In this document: one piece after another, positions 1-7,959 of the stretch
Numbering within the stretch: the stretch's first letter is position 1
Layout of the letters: each line of letters begins with the position of its first letter
NCBI GenBank assembly: GCA_943333125.1
Contig: CALQSB010000001.1
Span: forward strand, 1-64,000
Length of the DNA: 64,000 bases
Source: Chitinophaga pinensis
GTDB lineage: Bacteria; Bacteroidota; Bacteroidia; Chitinophagales; Chitinophagaceae
Reading direction: 5' to 3'
Notes under the pieces: generated by a model
The model's input: only the letters and a program-made list of their open reading frames with translations
What the model was told of the DNA's origin: nothing
Database searches by the model: none
Translations under genes and position numbers: made by a program

Positions 1-587
1 ATCTGATAAGAAAAATTATTGTTCGTTTTGATCTCTGCATTATTTTGGATTTGAGTAGCCAAAACTTTATCTGATGTATTGTTTTTTATGATTAATCTAT
101 TATTTATAGCAACAAGATTTGAAGTTTCCGATGGAACAGATTCGTTAACTGCAAAAAGTGTTTCTTTTTCTTTTTTATCAGAAGCTGTAACTAATAAATT
201 TGTTGTTGAATATTTTACATGTTGAATTGCAATCTTTTTCTCCTTTGGTAATTCGCTATTTGTTTTTTTGAAATCATAACCATCTTGATGAAGATTATTC
301 TGATTGTAAATTGAAGAGACATTGGCTAATCTGGTATTTGAATTTTCAGGTAATACATTTATTTTAGCTGAATAATAAGGTAAACTTTCTGGGTTATGAT
401 TTAATGAACCTAAAATCAGATAAGACACTAAAATAAAAAGCACAGAAGTTAAAGATGGCCATTTTTTTGAAGGATGGACATTATTATATATGCTACTCCA
501 AACCTTCTTTGAAGGATTCATTTTAAAATTCTCTGTTGCTTCTTTCAAAAAATTTTCAAAATAATCAGTATGATTATTATCGTTCAT
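1..587 (-). CDS. Membrane-anchored partner of the ECF sigma factor (partial)
   Basis: The reading frame stays open from the ATG at 587 to the window edge, giving the first 195 residues; the C-terminus lies outside. The N-terminus reads MNDNNHTDYFENFLKEATEN, then a short amphipathic part ending PSKKVWSSIYNN, and one hydrophobic segment at about residues 45-63. A Ser/Asn/Lys-rich stretch without clear domains follows. It starts 25 bases after the sigma factor gene, so the two are probably co-transcribed. In Chitinophagaceae, genes in this place often encode a one-pass membrane protein with a C-terminal outer-membrane-like domain, possibly an anti-sigma factor; that role is inferred from position only. 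Confidence 0.75.
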   Translation of the reverse strand, partial: MNDNNHTDYFENFLKEATENFKMNPSKKVWSSIYNNVHPSKKWPSLTSVLFILVSYLILGSLNHNPESLPYYSAKINVLPENSNTRLANVSSIYNQNNLHQDGYDFKKTNSELPKEKKIAIQHVKYSTTNLLVTASDKKEKETLFAVNESVPSETSNLVAINNRLIIKNNTSDKVLATQIQNNAEIKTNNNFSYQ

Positions 588-612
588 TTTATAATTTATA
601 TTATAAATAGTA

Positions 613-1194
613 TTAAAACAATGAGGCGATGTTACCTATTGTAATTCTTTTTCTTGGACTTTCGATAATCCCTTTTTTCAAAAGGATTCCTTCCAGCATA
701 TTTTTTGCTCTTGCATATTGACTTCTACTTGTACTTTCTTCAATTTCAAGCATTGTAGCAATCTCTTTGTGAGAATACCCCTCAATTGCATATAAGTTTA
801 AAACAGTTTTATATCCCAAAGGGAGCAATCTTATCGATTCAATAATCTGCTTAGTTTGCATCATCGATAAAATAGACTCTTCTTTAACATGAATATTATT
901 GGCATAAATAAGGTCTACAGTATCAGAAAATTTCTTATTTTTTTTGATAATATTGATACAAGTGTGAACCATAATACGTCTGATCCAGCTTTCCAATGGA
1001 CCTTCGTTTCTGAACTGATGCAGCTGTGTAAAAACTTTTATAAATCCTTCCTGTAGCATATCCTCGGCATCATGGCGGCTTTTTGCATAACGATAACACA
1101 CTCCAAGCATTTTAGGACTGTACTTATTGTATAAAACTTCCTGTGCTCCGGTGTTGTTTATTTTGCTTCCGGCAAGCATTTGCTCTTCGGTCAT
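613..1194 (-). CDS. ECF-family RNA polymerase sigma factor
   Basis: This 193-residue protein has the two-domain layout of RpoE-like sigma-70 factors. Region 2 (about residues 20-85) contains the segment RHDAEDMLQEGFIKVF, which binds core polymerase and melts the -10 element. Region 4 (about 115-170) has a helix-turn-helix with YSHKEIATMLEIEESTSRSQ. It would direct RNA polymerase to a small regulon. The next gene downstream encodes a one-pass membrane protein, the usual arrangement for a sigma factor held or sensed at the membrane. The last 20 residues, after the helix-turn-helix, are a short unconserved tail. The signal it answers cannot be read from the sequence. Confidence 0.93.
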   Translation of the reverse strand: MTEEQMLAGSKINNTGAQEVLYNKYSPKMLGVCYRYAKSRHDAEDMLQEGFIKVFTQLHQFRNEGPLESWIRRIMVHTCINIIKKNKKFSDTVDLIYANNIHVKEESILSMMQTKQIIESIRLLPLGYKTVLNLYAIEGYSHKEIATMLEIEESTSRSQYARAKNMLEGILLKKGIIESPRKRITIGNIASLF

Positions 1195-1290
1195 GTTATT
1201 TTAATAAGGATAAATTTAGGTAAAAATCTACTTATACTAGGATAATGGAGATCAAATAAAGCAATAACTTAAACACATTTGTGAAAAAAA

Positions 1291-1788
1291 TTATCGTGCT
1301 CTTCTTTTCAAACTATCAGCAGGATAAACCAATTTAAAACTATCCCTCAGTTTTTCTACCCACAAAACCATCGCTATTTTTTGAGGATCAGTAATAATGG
1401 CCTCTCGGTGAATAATTGTATAGGAGCTTAATGGCATTTCATTTTCTTCTAATTGCTCTTTAATTTCCTGCAGTTTGTGAAATTGACGACGAATAGAATA
1501 AGATCCAAACACCGAAAAATTCAATTCGTCTTTTCCTTCATCAATATGATTATTCAGCCACAAACTCACTGGCTGAATTTTTGAATACCAGGGATAGTTT
1601 GTATGGTTACTATGACAATCATAACAACTTGTTTTTAAAATCTGATTTACATCTTCAGGAACATAATGTGTTAGTTCAATAGATTTCGAATTTGCTGTTG
1701 ATAAATTATTATTTCTTCTGGGAACAAACTGAATGAGAATAAATAACATTAACAGTACTAAAAATATTCTGGTTATTATTTTTTTCAT
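1291..1788 (-). CDS. Haem-binding-domain protein (c-type CxxCH)
   Basis: This 165-residue protein starts with one hydrophobic segment (residues 5-22) that can be a signal anchor, so the rest should face the periplasm. A single haem attachment motif CYDCH is at residues 55-59, followed by SNHTNYPWYSKIQPVSLWL. This matches the Haem_bd domain found in Bacteroidota, with the conserved MP...Y...H stretch near residue 118. It probably carries one covalently bound haem; no electron partner is visible nearby. The gene begins 10 bases after gpmI ends, on the same strand, so it is likely read from the gpmI transcript. Confidence 0.85.
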   Translation of the reverse strand: MKKIITRIFLVLLMLFILIQFVPRRNNNLSTANSKSIELTHYVPEDVNQILKTSCYDCHSNHTNYPWYSKIQPVSLWLNNHIDEGKDELNFSVFGSYSIRRQFHKLQEIKEQLEENEMPLSSYTIIHREAIITDPQKIAMVLWVEKLRDSFKLVYPADSLKRRAR

Positions 1789-1798
1789 TTCTATTTAT

Positions 1799-3316
1799 TT
1801 AGTTAGTTAAAATATTCCCACTCATTTCTTCCGGTATAGGCAAGTTCATAAAACTTAAAATTGTAGGAGCAAGGTCACCCAGTTTTCCAGGCTTTATTGT
1901 TCCAGTCCAGTTATTGTCAATAATAAATAATGGCACAGGATTTAGCGTATGTGCTGTATTGGGTGTGCCGTCCTCATTGATTTCGTAATCAGCATTACCA
2001 TGGTCGGCAGTAAGAAAGATGGTATAGTTTTTTGATAATGCAGCAGCAACAACTTTTTCTACAGAATGATCAACGGTTTCAACAGCCTTAATAACGGCTT
2101 CCCATACACCAGTATGGCCTACCATATCTGCATTGGCAAAATTTAAACAAATAAAATCAGGGGAGGATTGAAGGATCTCATTGATTACTGCATCGGTCAC
2201 TTCATTTGCACTCATTTCTGGTTGAAGATCGTAAGTAGCCACTTTTGGCGAAGGAATCATGATTCTTTTTTCTCCATCAAATGGTTTTTCTCTGCCTCCG
2301 CTAAAAAAGAAACTAACATGAGGATATTTTTCTGTCTCAGCAATTCGCAATTGTGACTTTCCTTGATTTGATAAAATTTCACCCAGTGTATTTTTAAGGT
2401 CATCATTTTCAAATACAACATGCACATTTTTAAAAGAATGATCGTATTGTGTCATTGTTGTATAATGAAGATTGAGTTTGTTCATTTGAAACTCAGGCAT
2501 ATCTTGTTGAGTAAGCACTTCAGTAATTTCTCTGCATCTGTCTGTTCTGAAGTTGAAGCAAATAACAGCATCGCCTTCAGTAATAGTTGTCTTTGGTAAA
2601 TTTGTATTAATGATGGGTTTAATAAATTCGTCAGTAACATTATTATCGTAAGAATTTTTGATACTGGCAATCAAATCCGCTGAATTATTACCGGTTCCAT
2701 GAACAAGTGCATCGTATGCCATTTTCACTCTTTCCCATCTTTTATCTCTGTCCATTGCATAATACCTACCTGTAATGGTTGCTATTTCCCCAACTGATAA
2801 TTTTATATGATCAAGTAATTGTTTTATGAATTCAAGTCCGGATTTTGGATCTGTATCTCTTCCGTCAGTGAAAGCATGAACCAAAACATTTGAAAATTTT
2901 TCAGCAGCACACAAAGAAAGTATTGCTTTTAAGTGATTGATATGTGAATGAACTCCACCGTCGCTGACCAATCCAACTAAATGCAAGGTTTTGTTGTTGT
3001 TTTTTGCATATTGAATTCCTTCGAGCAAAATTTTGTTTTTTTGAAACTCTTGATTACGAATAGCTACATTGATTCTTTGTAGCTCCTGATATACAATTCT
3101 TCCTGCGCCAAGATTCAGATGTCCAACTTCACTGTTTCCCATTTGTCCTTCCGGTAATCCAACTTCTTCTCCACAGGTAATCAAAGTAGTATTCGGATAT
3201 TTGGAATATAATGAACTCACAAAAGGCACATTTGAGTTTTGAATGGCGTCACTTTTCTTAAGTTTCCCAAGACCCCATCCGTCCATTATAATCAATGCAA
3301 TTTTCTTGTCTTCCAT
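1799..3316 (-). CDS. gpmI: 2,3-bisphosphoglycerate-independent phosphoglycerate mutase
   Basis: At 505 residues it has the usual length for iPGM. It interconverts 3- and 2-phosphoglycerate in glycolysis and gluconeogenesis, using two manganese ions and a phosphoserine intermediate. Visible marks are the metal-binding IIMDGWG near the N-terminus, the nucleophile Ser62 in QMGNSEVGHLNLGAGR, the substrate-binding segment FTDGRDTDPKSG, and the C-terminal metal site TADHGNADYE. The gene is first in a minus-strand pair with the haem-binding-domain protein. Nothing about it is unusual. Confidence 0.97.
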   Translation of the reverse strand: MEDKKIALIIMDGWGLGKLKKSDAIQNSNVPFVSSLYSKYPNTTLITCGEEVGLPEGQMGNSEVGHLNLGAGRIVYQELQRINVAIRNQEFQKNKILLEGIQYAKNNNKTLHLVGLVSDGGVHSHINHLKAILSLCAAEKFSNVLVHAFTDGRDTDPKSGLEFIKQLLDHIKLSVGEIATITGRYYAMDRDKRWERVKMAYDALVHGTGNNSADLIASIKNSYDNNVTDEFIKPIINTNLPKTTITEGDAVICFNFRTDRCREITEVLTQQDMPEFQMNKLNLHYTTMTQYDHSFKNVHVVFENDDLKNTLGEILSNQGKSQLRIAETEKYPHVSFFFSGGREKPFDGEKRIMIPSPKVATYDLQPEMSANEVTDAVINEILQSSPDFICLNFANADMVGHTGVWEAVIKAVETVDHSVEKVVAAALSKNYTIFLTADHGNADYEINEDGTPNTAHTLNPVPLFIIDNNWTGTIKPGKLGDLAPTILSFMNLPIPEEMSGNILTN

Positions 3317-3496
3317 ACTGTAAAACTAAATCATTACGTTCAAAATAATACCAACTAAGATTTTGTAAAAAAATGATTAATTGGGCAATGAAAAGACACG
3401 AAAAGCGTTATTATCAGGTACACAGCTACTATATTAATCATTTTAGTTAATAAAGATCTTCATCATACATATCAATTATTGTCTAAATCTTTTAAA

Positions 3497-3877
3497 ATGA
3501 GAAACTTAATAATACTTATTACAGCTTTCCTTTTTACCGTTTCGTTTACGGGTGCAAATGCTATAGAAGATATAATTGTGTCACTAAAATCGGGAAATTC
3601 AGGCCAACTTTCCACTTATTTCGATAATACCGTTGAAATAACACTTCCGGAAAAAAGCAATAGTTACAGTAAAAATCAGGCGGAAGTTATTATCAGGGAT
3701 TTTTTTATTTTAAATCAGGTAAAGAATTTCGAAATATTACACAAAGGGGGGAATATTGGTTCTCAATATTGCATTGGCACCTTATTTACAAAAAATGGAA
3801 TATTCAGAACTACAATTTATCTTAAACAGAAAGGAGATCGTCAAATGCTTCAGGAAATAAGATTCGAGTTAAATTGA
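3497..3877 (+). CDS. DUF4783 family secreted protein
   Basis: A small exported protein (126 residues from the ATG at 3497). That ATG is preferred over an in-frame TTG at 3479 because it directly precedes a clean signal peptide (MRNLIILITAFLFTVSFTGA, cleavage after about residue 22). The mature part begins AIEDIIVSLKSGNSGQLSTY and resembles the NTF2-like fold described for DUF4783 proteins of Bacteroidota, which have no known function. The end has the typical KGDRQMLQEIRFELN. A strong terminator follows at 3899-3923, so this is a single-gene unit upstream of nadC. Confidence 0.8.
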   Translation: MRNLIILITAFLFTVSFTGANAIEDIIVSLKSGNSGQLSTYFDNTVEITLPEKSNSYSKNQAEVIIRDFFILNQVKNFEILHKGGNIGSQYCIGTLFTKNGIFRTTIYLKQKGDRQMLQEIRFELN

Positions 3878-3898
3878 TATGTTTTTTAAATAAATAAC

Positions 3899-3923
3899 AA
3901 GCGCTCTATGGGGCGCTTTTTTG
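3899..3923 (+). terminator. Rho-independent terminator after the DUF4783 gene
   Basis: AAGCGC (3899-3904) pairs with GCGCTT (3913-3918) across an 8-base loop and is followed by a run of T. Because it lies just upstream of nadC, it argues against extending nadC to an in-frame TTG at 3921. Confidence 0.8.
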
Positions 3924-3934
3924 TTTTCTATACG

Positions 3935-3942
3935 TAGATTTG
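3935..3942 (+). promoter_or_regulatory. Possible -7 box of the nadC promoter
   Basis: TAGATTTG matches the Bacteroidota -7 consensus TAnnTTTG. The last G is 5 bases before the nadC ATG, so transcription would start at or next to the start codon, giving a leaderless or nearly leaderless message. No good TTG -33 element is seen at the right distance, so support is partial. Confidence 0.4.
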
Positions 3943-3947
3943 CGGAT

Positions 3948-4799
3948 ATGAATAATGAAGTCCAGTTAAATGATTTAATCATTAATGCGCTGCAGGAGGA
4001 TATTGGAGACGGAGACCACTCTACATTATCTTGTATTGATAAAAATGCAAGTGGAAAAGCGGTATTAAAAATAAAACAGGATTGTACTTTAGCAGGAGTT
4101 TCTGTTGCTGCCAAAATTTTCAACCTTGCTGATCCAACAATTTTTTTTAAGCCACTAAAAAACGACGGAGATCAGGTATTCAATGGAGAAACTGCATTTG
4201 AAGTTTTTGCACCAATACATACCATTCTTAAATGTGAACGGCTGGTGCTTAACACCATGCAAAGAATGAGTGGTATCGCAACTCTCACCAGCGAGTATAT
4301 AAAAGCGTTATCGGGCTTCCATTCAAAACTTCTGGATACCAGAAAGACTACTCCTAATTTCAGACTACTGGAAAAAGAGGCCGTAAGAATTGGAGGCGGA
4401 ACCAATCACCGATTTGGGTTGTATGATATGATTATGCTGAAGGATAATCATATCGATTATTGTGGCTCTATTGAAAAAGCTATTGAACTGGCATATCAGT
4501 ATGTTCAAAATATAAAGCCCGGATTAAAAATTGAAGTAGAAACCAGAAACTTAGTGGATGTACAAAAGGTTGTTGCGACAGGAAAAATAGACAGAATTAT
4601 GCTCGACAATTTCTCTCCTGAACAATTATCTGAAGCCGTAAAGATTATTAATAAAAGATTTGAAACGGAAGCAAGTGGAGGAATCACTTTAGCAAACATT
4701 GCTTCTTTCGCCGCCACCGGAGTTGATTTTATTTCCAGCGGATCTATCATTCATCAGGCAAGAAGCATTGACCTGAGCCTAAAAGCAGTGATTATTTAA
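3948..4799 (+). CDS. nadC: Nicotinate-nucleotide diphosphorylase (carboxylating)
   Basis: Quinolinate phosphoribosyltransferase joins quinolinate and PRPP to give nicotinate mononucleotide, CO2 and diphosphate in de novo NAD synthesis. The 283-residue protein shows the family landmarks: ALQEDIGDGDHST at the start, LNTMQRMSGIATLT, the PRPP and quinolinate-binding segment LDTRKTTPNFRLLEKEAVR, GLYDMIMLKDNH, and the barrel end IMLDNFSPEQL and GGITL. The start is set at the ATG at 3948 because the terminator of the preceding gene occupies 3899-3923. nadE, the last NAD step, is 3 kb downstream in the window. Confidence 0.95.
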   Translation: MNNEVQLNDLIINALQEDIGDGDHSTLSCIDKNASGKAVLKIKQDCTLAGVSVAAKIFNLADPTIFFKPLKNDGDQVFNGETAFEVFAPIHTILKCERLVLNTMQRMSGIATLTSEYIKALSGFHSKLLDTRKTTPNFRLLEKEAVRIGGGTNHRFGLYDMIMLKDNHIDYCGSIEKAIELAYQYVQNIKPGLKIEVETRNLVDVQKVVATGKIDRIMLDNFSPEQLSEAVKIINKRFETEASGGITLANIASFAATGVDFISSGSIIHQARSIDLSLKAVII

Positions 4800-4810
4800 A
4801 ACTTATTGAA

Positions 4811-5149
4811 TTGAAAAAGAAGACAAATTCCTCAGGTATTATTTATTCTACAGATCCGGATTTTAAGCCATTTGCAGAATCCAGCGAATCCATCAACACC
4901 GCCTTGCCTTCGGAGCAAAAGCTTTTAGTAAGAATGGAAACCAAGCACCGAGGAGGAAAAGTAGTGACATTGGTGGAAGGGTTTTCAGGCAGTCAGACAG
5001 ACCGGGAAGAGCTGACCAAAAAGCTCAAAAATCATTGTGGTACAGGAGGTTCTGCAAAAGATGGCGAAATATTGGTCCAGGGAGACCATAGAGAAAAACT
5101 GCTCCAATGGCTTATTAAAAACGGATTTATACATTCGAAAAAAAGGTAA
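4811..5149 (+). CDS. SUI1/eIF1-like translation factor
   Basis: This 112-residue protein resembles the bacterial YciH/SUI1 family. The core has VRMETKHRGGKVVTLVEGF, followed by LTKKLKNHCGTGGSAKDGEI and a C-terminal LLQWLIKNGF, as in eIF1-fold proteins that bind the small ribosomal subunit. Their bacterial role is not settled. The start has to be the TTG at 4811, because the first internal ATG would remove the typical N-terminus with YSTDPDFKPF. It lies 11 bases after nadC and is probably co-transcribed. Confidence 0.88.
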   Translation: MKKKTNSSGIIYSTDPDFKPFAESSESINTALPSEQKLLVRMETKHRGGKVVTLVEGFSGSQTDREELTKKLKNHCGTGGSAKDGEILVQGDHREKLLQWLIKNGFIHSKKR

Positions 5150-5274
5150 ATTTTCTTGTTCTTTTTTTTTATTCAAATACGAATTTGTTATCAACCATCT
5201 TTGTTAACATCAGTTGTGAAAAAAAATAGAGAAAATAAAGCAAAATTTCTTTAACTTGTTACAAAAGTCCTTAT

Positions 5275-5661
5275 ATGAATTCTAAAATTTCCGCTGGAGT
5301 TACCATAAGTGTTGAAACTTTCTATCAACCAGAGTATAGTAATCCTATTAATCATGAATTCATGTTTGCTTATAAAATCACCATTGAAAATAAAAATAAT
5401 TTCCCTGTAAAACTTTTAAGAAGACACTGGCACATTATTGACAGCAATGGAAGTATAAAAGATGTGGAGGGTGAGGGTGTAGTTGGAATTCAGCCTGTAA
5501 TCTTACCAATGGGTTCTTATCAATATATCAGTGGTTGTAATTTACAAACTGAAATGGGCAAGATGAATGGTAATTATGTGTTAGAAAATATGAACAATAA
5601 AAAAACATTTAATGTTATTATTCCTTCTTTTCAGTTAGAGGCTCCTTTGAAAATGAATTAA
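5275..5661 (+). CDS. apaG: ApaG family protein
   Basis: A 128-residue single-domain protein with the fibronectin-like ApaG fold. It has VETFYQPEYSNP at the start, FAYKITIENKNNFPVKLLRRHW in the middle, and VEGEGVVGIQPVILPMGSYQY with the glycine-rich loop. ApaG proteins are linked to cobalt and magnesium resistance in enterobacteria, and the mechanism is unclear. The gene stands between the SUI1 gene and the desaturase with gaps of 125 and 73 bases, so it may have its own promoter. Confidence 0.92.
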   Translation: MNSKISAGVTISVETFYQPEYSNPINHEFMFAYKITIENKNNFPVKLLRRHWHIIDSNGSIKDVEGEGVVGIQPVILPMGSYQYISGCNLQTEMGKMNGNYVLENMNNKKTFNVIIPSFQLEAPLKMN

Positions 5662-5734
5662 TTTTTCTTGTGATCAGTTTTAATATTTTATCCCAGCCAA
5701 CCGTAAGTAATATTTAGTTTGGTAAAATCAGTAT

Positions 5735-6847
5735 ATGTCAAAATTAACGTTCAACAACAGCAACAATGAGTTTTATCAGAGTTTGAAATGGAGTGTAGAT
5801 AATTATTTTAAAGAAAAAAATGTTTCAAGAACAGGAGACTATCGGTTATACATTAAAACCTTTTTGCTGATTGGGTCTGCTTTATTCATCTATTTAATTT
5901 TGATGAATTTTTCTTTAACCTTAAATCCATTATTAGCTATACTCTTGTGTTCAATTATGGGTTTCATTTTTGCCTGTATTGGATTTAGTGTAATGCATGA
6001 TGCTAATCACGGGAGCTACAGCAATAATACCAGGCTCAATGATTTTATTGGTTTGATTGCATCAAATGGACTTGGGGCAAATGCTTACTTTTGGAAGCAA
6101 AAACACAATATTATTCATCATACTTACACCAATGTTGATGGGATAGATGACGATATTGCAAAGAGCCCGATTATTCGTCAGTGTGAAACTCAAAAATGGG
6201 TTCCGATGCATAGAATTCAACATCTTTATTTACCATTTATTTATTCGTTGTCTTCAATTTTCTGGATCTTTTTTATGGATTTTACGAAATATTTTGGAAG
6301 AAAAATTTACACTACAGATGCCTGGAAAATGACAATGAAAAATCATATTGTTTTTTGGGTTACTAAATTATATTACCTCAGTTTTTTTATTATCGTTCCA
6401 ATTATGATTTGGGGCTGGGCAGGGTGGTTGATTGGTTTTTTCGTTACTAATGCCGCAATGGGAATTACTTTGTCTTTTGTTTTTCAATTGGCTCATGTAG
6501 TTGAAAATACTGAATTTGAACACATCGCTTTAGATACTACTAAACATATTGATACGGCATGGGCCGAACATCAAATCAGAACAACAGCTAATTTTGCTAT
6601 GAGTAACAAAGTTATTTCCTGGTTTGTTGGAGGATTAAATTTTCAAATAGAACATCATTTGTTTCCCAAAGTTAGCCATGTGCATTATCCTGCAATAAGT
6701 AATATTGTTCAGGAAAAATGCAAAGAATTTAATTTGCCCTACAATCAATATTCAACTATGTATGAAGCAGTAGCCTCTCATTTCAGAGTTATGTATAGTT
6801 TAGGAAGACGTCCGGCAATAGAAAATATTCAGATGCAGGCCGCATAA
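5735..6847 (+). CDS. Membrane fatty acid desaturase
   Basis: This 370-residue integral membrane di-iron enzyme introduces a double bond into acyl chains. All three histidine boxes are intact: HDANH at residues 88-92, HNIIHH at 124-129, and QIEHH at 304-308. Hydrophobic segments lie around residues 42-85 and 205-255. The QxxHH third box is typical of front-end and acyl-CoA desaturases found in many Bacteroidota. It ends 2 bases before the end of gldB, which runs in the opposite direction. The exact substrate and double-bond position cannot be read from the sequence. Confidence 0.93.
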   Translation: MSKLTFNNSNNEFYQSLKWSVDNYFKEKNVSRTGDYRLYIKTFLLIGSALFIYLILMNFSLTLNPLLAILLCSIMGFIFACIGFSVMHDANHGSYSNNTRLNDFIGLIASNGLGANAYFWKQKHNIIHHTYTNVDGIDDDIAKSPIIRQCETQKWVPMHRIQHLYLPFIYSLSSIFWIFFMDFTKYFGRKIYTTDAWKMTMKNHIVFWVTKLYYLSFFIIVPIMIWGWAGWLIGFFVTNAAMGITLSFVFQLAHVVENTEFEHIALDTTKHIDTAWAEHQIRTTANFAMSNKVISWFVGGLNFQIEHHLFPKVSHVHYPAISNIVQEKCKEFNLPYNQYSTMYEAVASHFRVMYSLGRRPAIENIQMQAA

Positions 6848-6849
6848 TT

Positions 6850-7860
6850 TTAAGGCTTGTATTTTGCTTTTTCTAGCAATACTTCATCATTCAATTCCAT
6901 TAGTTCCTTTAATGTGGTTTTTGGATTTTTACTCATGTACTTTTTAACAATCTGCCAGCCTACAAAGGCCCCAATATTGCCCGGTGAAGATTCTCCTAAT
7001 TCCTGTGTTTTCGGGCTTTCGCCAAGATAATTTTTGATAATATTGTAATCATTATTTTGCAACAGTTCGTTCTGAATAAATAAATTCCAAATCGAATTTT
7101 CATGCTGATAACATTCATTCAATTGCTTTTCTGTATAACCAATTAACAGGTATTCTTTTTTCTCCGGTAATAATTTTTGCAGAAAAAATAAAACTTTTCC
7201 TTTTTCTATCATTTGTGATGCCAATACTACATCTTCTTTTTTCTCCGGGTAAAGATCAATCACCATATTTTTCATGCAGTTTATAGAAATATATTCAGGT
7301 TCAAATCGATCTGTAATGTATTTGGGATAAGTTTCCTGTAACCATGTTGATTGATAAAATGTTGCATTTTTTCCTAAATGATGCTGCAACCCCACAATAA
7401 AAGCATCTTCGGCAAGGATATCTCCATAACCATCCAGGGGACCAATATAAGTAATGATGGTTTCGGGCGCCTTATACTCAGGGAAATAATATTTTAATAG
7501 CTGTAGTCCTTTTTTGATTTCTTTTTCATAAGGAGAAAAATCTTCAAATATTTTTTCGGTGGTATCGTAAAGTGTGCGATATGCAGAAATAAACCCTTTT
7601 ACATAGTTAGCAGTAGAGTCGGCACTCCACCTTGGATCGCAACTAAGTATGGTATTCATGAAATTTTCACCAAATGAGGGATAAGTAGCAATTAATGGAT
7701 CTAACTGCTTATAGAGATTAGAACTATCTAGAGTAAATAGGGCTTTTTCAAATCTTTTTGTACTGAGCTTGATGGAAATATTTGATACATCCGGTGTATT
7801 GTCATTTGAATGGCATGAAAAAAATATAATTACCAGGGACAAACAGATAAATAAACGCAT
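6850..7860 (-). CDS. gldB: Gliding motility lipoprotein GldB
   Basis: The 336-residue protein begins with a lipoprotein signal ending in FFSC, with the lipidated Cys at residue 16. The body matches GldB: NISIKLSTKRFEKALFTLD near the start and the C-terminal GNIGAFVGWQIVKKYMSKNP. GldB is needed for gliding and chitin use in Flavobacterium johnsoniae and is linked to the type IX secretion and gliding machinery. The gldC partner common in flavobacteria is not next to it. It is divergent from nadE; gldB and nadE are also close neighbours in other Bacteroidota. Confidence 0.9.
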   Translation of the reverse strand: MRLFICLSLVIIFFSCHSNDNTPDVSNISIKLSTKRFEKALFTLDSSNLYKQLDPLIATYPSFGENFMNTILSCDPRWSADSTANYVKGFISAYRTLYDTTEKIFEDFSPYEKEIKKGLQLLKYYFPEYKAPETIITYIGPLDGYGDILAEDAFIVGLQHHLGKNATFYQSTWLQETYPKYITDRFEPEYISINCMKNMVIDLYPEKKEDVVLASQMIEKGKVLFFLQKLLPEKKEYLLIGYTEKQLNECYQHENSIWNLFIQNELLQNNDYNIIKNYLGESPKTQELGESSPGNIGAFVGWQIVKKYMSKNPKTTLKELMELNDEVLLEKAKYKP

Positions 7861-7959
7861 ACAAATGATTTAACTTTACTGCGGATTAAATTAACCGCCT
7901 TGCGAAGTTAAATTAAACTCAATTATTACAGGAATTGAAAAATGGTTTATTAAAATAAA

